Positions 1 to 7,951 of a DNA stretch of 64,000 nt are shown here, in pieces. This DNA comes from Desulfovibrio sp. TomC (lineage in GTDB: Bacteria; Desulfobacterota; Desulfovibrionia; Desulfovibrionales; Desulfovibrionaceae). The notes under the pieces are model-generated. The model was not told the origin of the DNA and did no database searches. It worked only from the letters and a program-made list of their open reading frames with translations. The stretch is from positions 1-64,000 of the forward strand of contig NZ_JSEH01000008.1 in assembly GCF_000801335.2 (NCBI RefSeq), given 5' to 3'. The translations under genes were made by a program, and so were the position numbers. Within the stretch, counting starts at the first letter, position 1. Every line of letters begins with the position of its first letter.

Positions 1-308
1 CCCCACCAGACGCTGGCCATGACCAGCCGCACGCCCTGGGCCACGGCCGTATCCGCCGCCCGGCGCATGGCCTCGAGCCAGCGAGGATCACGGTATTCAG
101 GCTGGTTGGCGATGGGCTGGCCCGAGGCTGGATAGTAGTAGACCTCAAAAAAACCCGTGGTCACGGGCCGGCCGTCGATCATGAGCCTGGGCTGGCCGGC
201 ATTGCGGACAACGGCGCTGGTCAACGTCAGGCCGGGCGCGGCCGCTCCAAGAAGCAAACCGACAAGCAGGACCAGACAGGCCGGCAACAGATGGGATCGA
301 CTGGACAT
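1..308 (-). CDS. Exported protein, N-terminal part only (possible glycoside-hydrolase type)
   Basis: This is the first 102 codons of a leftward gene that runs off the window. The ATG at 308 opens a classic Sec signal peptide: Arg/His near the start, then a Leu-rich core ending at an Ala-Ala-Pro-Gly stretch. The mature part has a short beta-strand segment ending in LMIDGRPV, then a predicted helix with many Ala/Arg, then VRLVMASVWWG. Such an order (a beta-rich 'my own reward' start, then a helix and a strand ending in W) is common at the start of TIM-barrel glycoside hydrolases, but no catalytic residue is present in the visible part. The gene lies 44 bp downstream of the arylsulfotransferase-like gene in the same direction and may be co-transcribed. 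Function is a guess; the reading frame and signal peptide are clear. Confidence 0.55.
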   Translation of the reverse strand, partial: MSSRSHLLPACLVLLVGLLLGAAAPGLTLTSAVVRNAGQPRLMIDGRPVTTGFFEVYYYPASGQPIANQPEYRDPRWLEAMRRAADTAVAQGVRLVMASVWW

Positions 309-352
309 GACACCTCTCCCCGGGACACGCGGCCCCGCCCCATCCCTGGCGG

Positions 353-1795
353 TCAGGCCATGACCACGGCCAGGGACGGCCCGATTGCCCCCTGGGCCGC
401 GCCGGTCCCCATGGTCGCGTTGTCGCTGCTTACAAGCAGCGCGCCGCCGGTCAGGTCCTTGCCCCAAAAGCCGGCAAAATCATAGCCGTAACGCACGGCC
501 TTGAAAATGTTGTTGACCGTGCCAAGGCCCACGGCCGGCACTTCCTCTCCCTGGGCCAGAAGCCCCATGTCCGTGTCGGGATTGACGTATCGCCAGACCT
601 CATGGCCAAGGGCGTCCACTTCGACAACCGTGCCGGTACTGCCCAGGGTCATGAGCGTATTGCCGTTTTCCAGGCGCTGCGCCCCGGAAACGTAGGCGGC
701 ATAGAAATTCGGGTCATTGCCGTCGGGATAGCTCCAGACCACGTCGGCCGCGGCAAAGGCCCCGTCGTCGCCCATCAGGTAGTTGCCGGCGGCGTCCTTG
801 GGCAGGGCCACCTCCAGGACGTGGGAAGCGTCCCCTTGGGGACTTTGCCAGCCGTTGTTGAAGATGAGGAGATTGCCGGCTCCGGGCAGGCCCTCGGCGA
901 TCCATTGGGCGTCGTGCTGGCCGTAGAGCACCTGATCGGTGCTGTCGCCGGCCCCGTAGGCCTGGGGATTGCCATAGCGGTAGAGGAGGTCGCCGCCGTG
1001 ACCGGACTTGCCGCCGGTGGACCCGGCCGCTTCGGCCGTGGTGGTGCTGTGATCGATGATCCAGACTTCATTGAGGGTGTGGACGCTTAAGACAATCTGA
1101 TCGGTTTCGGGATTATAGTCGATGCCGTTTACGTGATTCCAGTCGGGATCGGCGTCGGTCGTGTCCTTGATGGGCGTTCCGGCGTAGTTGACGTCGATGC
1201 GCTCGGGAGAATTCACTGCCTGCCCGTAGTTGGCCAGGCCGGGATTTTCGTCCTGCACCAGATGGTCCCAGACATGCCACTCCCAGACCACCTCCCCCGT
1301 GGCGGGTCCGGTTTTGGCGACCTCCACCACGGAGTCGACCACAAGGCCCTTGGGCGAAAGCAGCGACGGGTCGCGCCCGGCCAGCCAGGCCTCGGCCGGG
1401 GATTTGTATTCCCAGGCAATGAGCAGGACATGGCCGTTGGGCATGACGCTGAAATCGTGGTGCTGGCTGTAGTCCTCGCCGATATATTCATAATCCCAGA
1501 CGAGATTGCCGGTCCAGTCATACTCCTGGATGCGCCCCCCGGAGGGCGCGTTGAGTTCGAGGTTGTACTTGTTGAGATAGGCGATGCCGGAACGGATGAG
1601 GTCGCCGTTGTCGAGCAGATAGGCCGGTCCGGCCCCGACGCTGTCGCTGGTCCAGGAGTTGACGACGCGGCCCTGGTTGTCGATGAGCCAGGTGTCGTAG
1701 CCGAACATGGTGGAAATAAGCGTGAGCCCCGGTTGGGCCAAGGCCGTGTCGGTAAAAAGGCCGACGGTCTGTTCATTGACGCTGACGTTGGTCAT
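353..1795 (-). CDS. Arylsulfotransferase (ASST)-like beta-propeller protein
   Basis: The protein has 480 aa and resembles the arylsulfotransferase/aryl-sulfate sulfotransferase family, which moves sulfate between phenolic compounds without PAPS. Visible family traits are repeated WLIDNQGRVVNSW-like blades, QHHDFSVMPNGHVLLI, and DWNHVNGIDYNPETDQIVLS followed by EVWIIDHST; the His residues in HHDF and NHVN lie where the family has catalytic or sulfate-binding histidines. The ATG at 1795 was chosen because similarity-type sequence begins right after it and AGGGA lies about 10 bp upstream; the frame stays open to 2023 but that stretch looks non-coding. No signal peptide is visible, although classical ASST enzymes are periplasmic, so export by another route or a cytoplasmic role must be considered. 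A PAPS-type sulfotransferase lies upstream on the same strand. Confidence 0.75.
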   Translation of the reverse strand: MTNVSVNEQTVGLFTDTALAQPGLTLISTMFGYDTWLIDNQGRVVNSWTSDSVGAGPAYLLDNGDLIRSGIAYLNKYNLELNAPSGGRIQEYDWTGNLVWDYEYIGEDYSQHHDFSVMPNGHVLLIAWEYKSPAEAWLAGRDPSLLSPKGLVVDSVVEVAKTGPATGEVVWEWHVWDHLVQDENPGLANYGQAVNSPERIDVNYAGTPIKDTTDADPDWNHVNGIDYNPETDQIVLSVHTLNEVWIIDHSTTTAEAAGSTGGKSGHGGDLLYRYGNPQAYGAGDSTDQVLYGQHDAQWIAEGLPGAGNLLIFNNGWQSPQGDASHVLEVALPKDAAGNYLMGDDGAFAAADVVWSYPDGNDPNFYAAYVSGAQRLENGNTLMTLGSTGTVVEVDALGHEVWRYVNPDTDMGLLAQGEEVPAVGLGTVNNIFKAVRYGYDFAGFWGKDLTGGALLVSSDNATMGTGAAQGAIGPSLAVVMA

Positions 1796-2203
1796 GGCCT
1801 GATCCCTGGGCGAACGGTCGGCCCGCACAAGCGCTTCGGTCGGCGCGGGGTCGACGGCACCATGCGGCGAGGCCATGGGCATCGAGGGCGCACAGTCGGG
1901 GCCTCCTGCCGCGGCAAGGTGGACGACGTCCCGACACCCAATGCACGACAAACCCAAAACACCATTACGTGGGTAGCGGCAACCCTCCGCCAAGTCAAGG
2001 CAGGCCGGGCAGGACCGAGGCAACCGGCATCCCTCGCCGGCACATTTCCCAAGTGGAACGCGGACGCCGCCCGGCAGTGAAGAGGATTCCCGCTGTATCG
2101 CCGGGTTTCTTCAAATCGCTCTCAGGCGGTTGCTGACCAAGGAGCATGGTTGGGGGATTGTCCGGGATTCCCCCTCCCCTGATGCCTTTTGCTGCCGCAC
2201 AGA
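1796..2203. other. Intergenic stretch without a recognised gene
   Basis: These 408 bp separate the arylsulfotransferase-like gene from the upstream sulfotransferase gene. On the minus strand a TTGACT element (around 1990-2000) could be a -35 box, but no good -10 follows. The stretch holds several short GC-rich inverted repeats. I compared it by eye with cobalamin, cyclic-di-GMP, fluoride and TPP riboswitch cores and found none. Confidence 0.4.
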
Positions 2204-3301
2204 TCACACGTTCGTCCCCGGGGGCGGGGCAGTCGGATCATAGCCTAACCGGACCATGGCGTCCCGGCAGACGTCGGTGATCATAGCATAGCCTTGGTAG
2301 CGGTTGATATGGGCGACACGGCCCGTTCGCGCGCACAGTTCCCGAAATGCGGCGTGGCCCGGGGCAAACCCGGGAAGTTCACAAAAATCCAGGATCGTCT
2401 GCACGGTTCCGGCCGGATCAGCCAGGACGTCCTCGAAGCGCACGGTCAGCAACCGTGGCAGGCGCGACGCCTGCTCGTCCAGAAAGGCCGCTGCGTCACG
2501 CCATAATCGGGCTGTGGTGCGCAGATCGTCCGGGCCAAACCGATCCATGTATTCCACCAGACGGGGGAGGCGCGGGTAGGGGATGAAGCGGTCAAGCCGC
2601 ATGGTCAGTCGAGCCCGGCCGGCCTTGAGGGCTGTCAGTTGTTCGTCGCAGCGCACCAGAAGCTTTTGCATGGAATTGGCTGTCAGGCGCGGATCACGCA
2701 CGAGATGAATAAACGCAGCGTCCGGGAAAAGCTCCGCCAATACCGGAGCATAGGGAATCAACGCCGGGTTCTTGCAGAAAAACCGGGACCGTCCCGGGAA
2801 CTGAGCCAGGGCGATGCCCATGGTCTGGCGCATGTCCCGGACCGTACCCGGCTCGAGATCTGCCACGGTCAGGGCTTCGTATTGCAGACAGGCAGGGTCG
2901 AGTCCGAGCCATTCCCCCCACAGCGCCAGCCCTTCAGACGGACTGCCCAGGCCCTGGACCACCGAATCGCGGATAAACCGCTCTCCCCGGGCCTCCAGGC
3001 CAAGCAATCGGGCCAGTGTGCAGGCTTCCTGGATGGCGTTTGGAAAATGGTGCATCAGATGCGTGAAATAGCCCACGTCCGGATGGGCGCACAAGAGTTC
3101 CTGCAGCCACGTGGAGCCAGTTCGCGGCAGGCACAACAGGAAAATGGGCTTTCGGATCGGCACAGGATGCTGGCGCGGCAAGACATGCCGCAGCAGACCA
3201 ATGGCCTGGGCCGTTGCGGCATTGTCAACGATGGGGAAGGCAAATTGCCGGGAAAAGCCTTGGTGCAACAGCAGCCGGGACAGCCAATTGGCGTATTCCA
3301 T
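2204..3301 (-). CDS. Sulfotransferase family protein (PAPS-dependent type)
   Basis: The 365-aa protein carries the 5'-phosphosulfate-binding loop of sulfotransferases near residue 50, FLLCLPRTGSTWLQELL, and later the 3'-phosphate-binding segment FIHLVRDPRLTANSM. These are the two hallmark PAPS-binding motifs of the Sulfotransfer_3 type family. Acceptor could be a carbohydrate, lipid or small molecule; the sequence does not tell. The ATG at 3301 is preceded by AAAGGA at a good distance and starts 8 bp after the stop of the YiiX-like gene, so the two are almost surely co-transcribed. The frame is open further upstream to 3697, but that part lies inside the YiiX-like gene and is not protein-like. 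Confidence 0.85.
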   Translation of the reverse strand: MEYANWLSRLLLHQGFSRQFAFPIVDNAATAQAIGLLRHVLPRQHPVPIRKPIFLLCLPRTGSTWLQELLCAHPDVGYFTHLMHHFPNAIQEACTLARLLGLEARGERFIRDSVVQGLGSPSEGLALWGEWLGLDPACLQYEALTVADLEPGTVRDMRQTMGIALAQFPGRSRFFCKNPALIPYAPVLAELFPDAAFIHLVRDPRLTANSMQKLLVRCDEQLTALKAGRARLTMRLDRFIPYPRLPRLVEYMDRFGPDDLRTTARLWRDAAAFLDEQASRLPRLLTVRFEDVLADPAGTVQTILDFCELPGFAPGHAAFRELCARTGRVAHINRYQGYAMITDVCRDAMVRLGYDPTAPPPGTNV

Positions 3302-3309
3302 AGCGTCCT

Positions 3310-4473
3310 TTACGACGGGCGCAACACGCCCGGGAGACGGCGAAAAAGCTGTAACGGCTTCCAGCCGAGTCTGGCCGCGAGATCCAGCACGGAGGCGGCG
3401 CACACACTTGTCGTTCCAACGATATGACGCATCAGGTCGGACTTGGCGTGCATGGCGCACCAGGCCGCCATGGGCAGGCTCAAATAGGGGCCGGGGGAGT
3501 CGGCCAACTGCAGCAGCATGGTCCGAACGAGACTCGGCCCGTCGATCCGTTGCCGGGTGTCCAGGGTGGCTACAGCGTTGCGAAAAGGTTTCCCGGCCCT
3601 GCGCAGCAGTTCCGACGGCGTTTGCTCCGGCAAAAGGCCGTGGGTCCGCACGGCGGCGCGAAAACCAGGCACAAGATGGCGGTAGAAATCCAGCCATGGC
3701 CCGATGCTCGCCTGATGCGGCCCGGCTGGGCGACCATAGGCTGCCATCTCAAAACCCGGCAGCATCTCGGCAAACGACGGCGGCAGCATCTGACTCTGGC
3801 CCGGCAACCGATCTATCAGCCCGTATTCCCGGGACAGATCCAAAAAATGCTTCGAGCAGGTGCAGTCGAAATATTCATAAAAACCAGCCTCAACCAGGCC
3901 GAGAAACCGGCCAAAGGTGTGGTTGGCGATGCCGCACAGCCGGTCGATGCCGGAAAGATCCACGCCAAGCTCGCCCAGGATGGCCGTGAGGAGCGTGGCG
4001 CAATTTGAGGATTCGCTCTGGGCCTCGTCGGCTGCCCCATCCCGGCCGTCCGGCAACAGGGAGAAACGGGACCGATCCATGACGCGGCGGGCCGCTTCGC
4101 GGCAGGCTGCCGGGTCGAGTCCTGGCCAGCGTAACGCCGCCCACTGGACCATGCCGGCTCCGTCGTCCACGGTGGACCACGCATCCCAGGGCACAAGGCG
4201 CGGCCCTCCCGGTGAATCCGGAACTTCGGGATAACAGTCGGCCACCTGCAAGCCATGTTCGATACGCAACACCATTCCACAATGGGAGTAACCTGAAAAC
4301 ATGACCGATGCGATGCCAATTGACGGAGTGCTGGCCGGAAGGCGCAACACGACGTCTCCGTCACGGAGATCCGGCGTCGCCTGCACCGGCAGACGGCGCG
4401 AGAAAAGTCCTCCCTGTCGATAAATATGCATATCGCGCCTATAAAGTTGCAAAGCCCTCTGCCCGGCCATCAT
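3310..4473 (-). CDS. YiiX-like permuted papain-fold (NlpC/P60-related) protein
   Basis: The protein has about 387 aa. Its N-terminal 190 residues fit the circularly permuted NlpC/P60 fold: a GDVVLRLP strand, then MFSGYSHCGMVLRI with the candidate catalytic His, then SSNCATLLTAILGELG with the candidate nucleophilic Cys. Members hydrolyse or transfer acyl or amide groups on lipids or peptidoglycan. The C-terminal half is helical and not recognised. Three ATG codons follow one another at 4476-4468 behind a GGAG; I chose the second (4473) for spacing. The frame opens earlier at an ATG at 4512 with a poor ribosome binding site. A promoter candidate lies at 4586-4614. The gene is followed after 8 bp by the sulfotransferase, so the pair may modify an envelope lipid or glycan together (inference). 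Confidence 0.7.
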   Translation of the reverse strand: MMAGQRALQLYRRDMHIYRQGGLFSRRLPVQATPDLRDGDVVLRLPASTPSIGIASVMFSGYSHCGMVLRIEHGLQVADCYPEVPDSPGGPRLVPWDAWSTVDDGAGMVQWAALRWPGLDPAACREAARRVMDRSRFSLLPDGRDGAADEAQSESSNCATLLTAILGELGVDLSGIDRLCGIANHTFGRFLGLVEAGFYEYFDCTCSKHFLDLSREYGLIDRLPGQSQMLPPSFAEMLPGFEMAAYGRPAGPHQASIGPWLDFYRHLVPGFRAAVRTHGLLPEQTPSELLRRAGKPFRNAVATLDTRQRIDGPSLVRTMLLQLADSPGPYLSLPMAAWCAMHAKSDLMRHIVGTTSVCAASVLDLAARLGWKPLQLFRRLPGVLRPS

Positions 4474-4585
4474 CATATGCTCCGATGCAGTATCAGAGTT
4501 ACGAAACAACATGCTCTATGTCTTTTGACGACAGCTGCCCCCGATTCAAAAAGCCAATAAAGAAGTCCGGCACGGATAGGCTATA

Positions 4586-4614
4586 AGTATAGTTGCCGCC
4601 AGCCCCCTTCGCAA
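4586..4614 (-). promoter_or_regulatory. Sigma-70-type promoter candidate for the YiiX-like/sulfotransferase pair
   Basis: Reading leftward, TTGCGA (4614-4609) is followed after 17 bp by TATACT (4591-4586). Both boxes and the spacing are close to consensus, and the nearest start codon lies about 75-115 bp downstream. Confidence 0.5.
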
Positions 4615-4657
4615 GCCCCTCAAAAGGATGCAGGCACAACAGTTCGCAAGAGCAACT

Positions 4658-5896
4658 CTATCCGCCGCCACGCAAGGCATCAATGGGATCAAGGGAAGCG
4701 GCCTTGAGTGCCGGTTTGAGGCCGAAGACCAAGGCGATGGCCAGGGCTGCGGCCAGGGCCAGCAAAATGATTTTCAGGGAAAGGTGCAGACTGAGCAAAC
4801 CGAAACTGGAGAGAAGGGCTCCCAGCGCCGTACCAAGGACCACGCCGCAAGCTGCGCCCGTCACCGTCAGATAAAGGGCTTCGAACAGAAACTGCAGGGT
4901 GATGGCGATTCCGGTTGCGCCCACGGCCTTGCGCAAGCCGATCTCTTCCTGACGTTCGGTGACTCCGAGAAACATCAGATTTGCCAGGACAAAGCCGCCA
5001 ACCAGCATGGCTACGACCGCGGTTAGGCCCAGAAAAACCACGATGCCGCCGGTAAAGGCCGTCAGGAAGCGCAGGATTTCCGTAGCCGATACAATGGTAA
5101 AGTCATCAGGATCGGCCGTTGCAAGCCGGTGCTGATATCGCAACAATGTCCGCAAATTCCGGGAGTAGTCATCCATAAACTGCGGATCGTAAAATTTCAC
5201 ACGAATGCTGTGCACGGTCAGACGATCATGATGGAGACGCTGCGTCAGCGTGGTGATGGGCAAAATGATGCGGTCATCAATGGAGATGTCCGAGCCGCCG
5301 CCCGTAATGCCTCGGAAGGCCAGACGGCCGATGATGCGCACTTGCAGCTGGTTGATGAAAATGGTGCGGCCAATGGGCGATGCGTCGCCGAAAAGCTGTT
5401 TGGCCGGGGCATCGCCAATAAGGGCCACCTTGGCTCCGCTGTCGACGTCCTCGGCGGAGAGGTCACGTCCCTCGGCCAGCGGCCAATTCCAGATGGCGGC
5501 ATACCCGGCAGCGGCGCCGACGATGGCCGGGGTTTCGTGGTTTCTGTTGCCGTATTTGACGCGCACGAAGCGAATGGAGCGCATGGGCAACACGGCTTTG
5601 ACCCCGGGCAGCGAGCGGCTGATGCTCTTGGCGTCGTTGAGGGTCAGGGTGTTGAAGCGCTGGCCCACAGCCTTGCTGCCCATGTCGCCGCCCATGAGCA
5701 GCAAGGCGTCCGGGCCAAAGAGACCGACGATCTCCAGAGCTTTTTCCCGGGCGCCATCCACTGCGGCGACAATGACCGTCAGTGTGGCCACCCCCAGGGC
5801 GACCGAGGCGATGACAAACAGGCTGCGGGCCTTGTGGGCCAGAACGGCCAGCAAGACGCTGGGCTGGATGCGCCACAGCAGGCGCGGCAGAACCAT
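4658..5896 (-). CDS. ABC transporter permease, FtsX/MacB type, orphan
   Basis: The 412-aa protein has the MacB/FtsX layout: one N-terminal membrane segment (FVIASVALGVATLTVIVA), a large periplasmic domain of about 220 residues, and three C-terminal membrane segments of the FtsX permease domain. Between the second and third lies GVTERQEEIGLRKAVGAT, the coupling segment typical of MacB-like permeases, and the end PALKAASLDPIDALRGG is also typical. Such proteins are mechanotransmitters moving lipoproteins, peptides or drugs. The ATG at 5896 was chosen because the first membrane helix follows at the usual distance; the frame is open to 6061 without protein-like sequence. No ATPase or periplasmic adaptor is next to it in this window, which is unusual for the family. 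It lies 145 bp upstream of the YiiX-like gene on the same strand but behind that gene's own promoter candidate. Confidence 0.85.
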   Translation of the reverse strand: MVLPRLLWRIQPSVLLAVLAHKARSLFVIASVALGVATLTVIVAAVDGAREKALEIVGLFGPDALLLMGGDMGSKAVGQRFNTLTLNDAKSISRSLPGVKAVLPMRSIRFVRVKYGNRNHETPAIVGAAAGYAAIWNWPLAEGRDLSAEDVDSGAKVALIGDAPAKQLFGDASPIGRTIFINQLQVRIIGRLAFRGITGGGSDISIDDRIILPITTLTQRLHHDRLTVHSIRVKFYDPQFMDDYSRNLRTLLRYQHRLATADPDDFTIVSATEILRFLTAFTGGIVVFLGLTAVVAMLVGGFVLANLMFLGVTERQEEIGLRKAVGATGIAITLQFLFEALYLTVTGAACGVVLGTALGALLSSFGLLSLHLSLKIILLALAAALAIALVFGLKPALKAASLDPIDALRGGG

Positions 5897-6339
5897 GAGA
5901 CTGCGGGCTTCAAGCACAATCGACCTCGTTGCCGGACAGCCGGTGTCCAATGGCGCGGCTGTCCGGGGCCACGCGATGCTCTTACCGGACAGGCCTGCCG
6001 GGAATCCCGTTGACTCACGCGGTACGGGAGTCTCCTCCTCGCCCTGTTTCAGGGGCAGCAAGAAGCTATCGCTCCGAGCTGTCGCGTTGTCCCAAGACGG
6101 CCGGTCTCCTTGAGAGAGGCGTGCAATGATTGTTCCCTTGGCGGGGCTGTGCGTTGAAGCCCTGTCGCCCCTGACGCTCTGGGTCTGGCGGCCGGGCTGC
6201 GAGTGGTCAGACCGTTGTGTTTCCTATGGATGGGTACAGGCGGATGAAAACCGCCTTCCCCAAAAAGAACGGTCGCACCCGGCCGTCTCCCGCTGTGGCG
6301 CGGCCCAGGCGTTGACGATTCGCCGGATGCCCCAACCGG
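5897..6339. other. Intergenic stretch carrying one copy of a dispersed repeat
   Basis: No convincing gene lies in these 443 bp between the permease start and the methyltransferase stop. The right half holds the repeat copy at 6236-6288, which has a small GGCGG/CCGCC hairpin. Frames open on both strands look like composition artefacts. Confidence 0.4.
6236..6288 (+). repeat. Imperfect direct repeat, left copy
   Basis: Shared blocks with 9723-9777 in the same order and orientation are ACAGGCGG, CGCCT-CCCCAAA, AAG..GTC and CCCGGCCGTCT. About three quarters of positions match when small gaps are allowed. The two copies bracket about 3.4 kb of accessory genes beside tRNA-Leu. Confidence 0.5.
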
Positions 6340-7086
6340 TCATCGGGGCATCAGCGCAAACACACCCCAGCCCAGGTATTCGCGCGTGTAAACGGCGTAG
6401 CGCTCGGGTTCAGAGGTCAACTTGGCGCGAACCTCTTTCGCCAACTCGTCGTCGGGATTGGCTTCAAGCCAGCGGCGCATGGTGAGCCATTTGGCCGCCT
6501 CGTATCTGTCCCAGCCGTCTTGGTCAGCCAGAACCATTTCAACGACGTCGTACCCAAGGCGGCCGAAAGACGCGAGCAGCTCCGGAAGCATGCGAAAGTC
6601 GGTGATTGCGCCGGCAAGACACCCCTTGGCGACATCTTCCGTCGGCGGCAACTGCCGCCAATAGGGTTCGCCGACGAGGAGGATCCCTCCGGTGCACAGG
6701 CTTCGCGCCAGGAGCTCGAGAGTGCCGGCGACTCCGCCGCCGATCCACGTGGCGCCGACACAGGCTGCCACACTAACCTTCTCGTCAGAGACATAACCGG
6801 CAGCATCGCCATGGATGAACCGGACTTGATCGGCGACGCCGAGTTCCACAGCACGGCGTTTCGCTTGCTCGACAAACAACTGGCTCATATCGATGCCAAC
6901 GCCGATGACGCCGTAATCGCGAGCCCAGGTGCACAGCATCTCCCCCGAACCGCTGCCGAGGTCGAGCACCCGGTCCCCCGACTCCAGACGCAACGCCGCG
7001 CCAAGAGTGGCAAACTTTTCAGGGGTGAACGGGTTGTGAATACGGTGCGCGCTTTCCGTAATGGTGAATATCCGTGGAATGTCCAC
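6340..7086 (-). CDS. Class I SAM-dependent methyltransferase
   Basis: The 248-aa protein has the Rossmann SAM-binding signature RVLDLGSGSGEMLC at about residue 60, an acidic ribose-binding loop GVGIDMSQLFVEQA, motif II around FIHGDAAGY, and a typical GGILLVGEPYW motif after strand 4. The substrate is not evident; the GEPYW stretch and overall order are like UbiE-related small-molecule methyltransferases. The GTG at 7086 was chosen because AAGGAG lies 10 bp upstream; the frame continues to 7197 but without ribosome binding site or protein-like sequence. It stands alone between the repeat copy at 6236 and a poorly coding stretch, within the accessory region next to tRNA-Leu. Confidence 0.85.
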   Translation of the reverse strand: MDIPRIFTITESAHRIHNPFTPEKFATLGAALRLESGDRVLDLGSGSGEMLCTWARDYGVIGVGIDMSQLFVEQAKRRAVELGVADQVRFIHGDAAGYVSDEKVSVAACVGATWIGGGVAGTLELLARSLCTGGILLVGEPYWRQLPPTEDVAKGCLAGAITDFRMLPELLASFGRLGYDVVEMVLADQDGWDRYEAAKWLTMRRWLEANPDDELAKEVRAKLTSEPERYAVYTREYLGWGVFALMPR

Positions 7087-7527
7087 TGTGGAAAATCTCC
7101 TTATGGGTGTGAAGGGATTCGAAACGCGCCGCCTTGGCGGCCATGCCCACGGACGACGACGAGGATATTGACCGCCTTGCCAAGACGGCGGGGGCACTGC
7201 TGGCGGATGTTGCCGAGTCGTTTATTTCCGCCATGGCGGACTTCAACGATCCGCCCTTGTACGTCCGGTTGCGGGAATATGCGCCATGGTCGGGGCCGGG
7301 GTCGAAGCCGACCCGGTGGGCGCTGATCCGGTGGAGGTTCACCATGCGTAACCATATCCATCTGACAATTACGCGCTCCACCGACGACTGTACCAGAATC
7401 GGCCGGGGATTACTGGCGTAGGGAGCCGGCCACGGTTGTGGCTTGGTTGGGTGCATAGGCGGTAAAGAGATCGCAAGGGGCGGCCAGCTTCCATTCGGAG
7501 GTGGGTCGCTTTCTTTTGCTGGCCCGC
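7087..7527. other. Poorly coding stretch, possibly gene remnants
   Basis: Frames of 95 aa (plus strand, 7134-7421) and 145 aa (minus strand, 7019-7456) overlap here. The plus frame begins with an acidic stretch and a helix-like LAKTAGALLADVAESFIS, which looks protein-like, but there is no ribosome binding site and the second half looks random. Remnants of a degraded gene are possible. I see no other element. Confidence 0.3.
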
Positions 7528-7719
7528 CTATTCTATATCGAATTCCACGAACTTCAACACTTCTTGAATGGCTGCCTCACTTGAATCGACATCCGTCAAA
7601 CGCGAATTCAGTTCGATTGCGTCATCATAGTTGCCATCGGCAAGCAAAGCATCCAGAGCACCAGAAACAACATGCTCAAGCACTATGCCAACTTTGACGT
7701 GCACGAGAGGTTTTCCCAT
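7528..7719 (-). CDS. Small hypothetical protein (63 aa)
   Basis: The frame encodes 63 residues with an amphipathic helix-rich pattern, ALDALLADGNYDDAIELNSRL followed by a second helix ending in VLKFVEFDIE, which looks like a TPR-like or small antitoxin-like helical bundle. Codon and base use are less GC-rich than in the neighbours. The start at 7719 has no good ribosome binding site, so the true start is unsure. No family recognised. Confidence 0.4.
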   Translation of the reverse strand: MGKPLVHVKVGIVLEHVVSGALDALLADGNYDDAIELNSRLTDVDSSEAAIQEVLKFVEFDIE

Positions 7720-7951
7720 TCGGAGAGAGTATCACATTTAGTTCCACCTGCAAGAATTATCACGCATTGCTGTGTCTGTCCCCCGTCTTTCCCCGGCAGG
7801 ACGATAACACCTTGGAATCGTTGCCGGTTTCAGGCTTGCTGCGGCCAGGGCCACCACGCGCACGGCGCTGGCATCGTTGCGTGGAGGGAGCTTTGCCCTC
7901 CCCCGCTCACCGCTTCCGCAGGGGAACGGGCGGCGTCATTTAGGCAGTGGT

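Noticed and set aside
1796-2203. Riboswitch-like folded stretch upstream of the arylsulfotransferase-like gene
   Set aside because: None of the conserved cores of common riboswitches (cobalamin, TPP, cyclic-di-GMP, fluoride) could be found by eye.
7134-7421. Plus-strand 95-aa frame with an acidic, helix-like beginning
   Set aside because: No ribosome binding site, and the second half is random-looking; kept only as a note for possible gene remnants.
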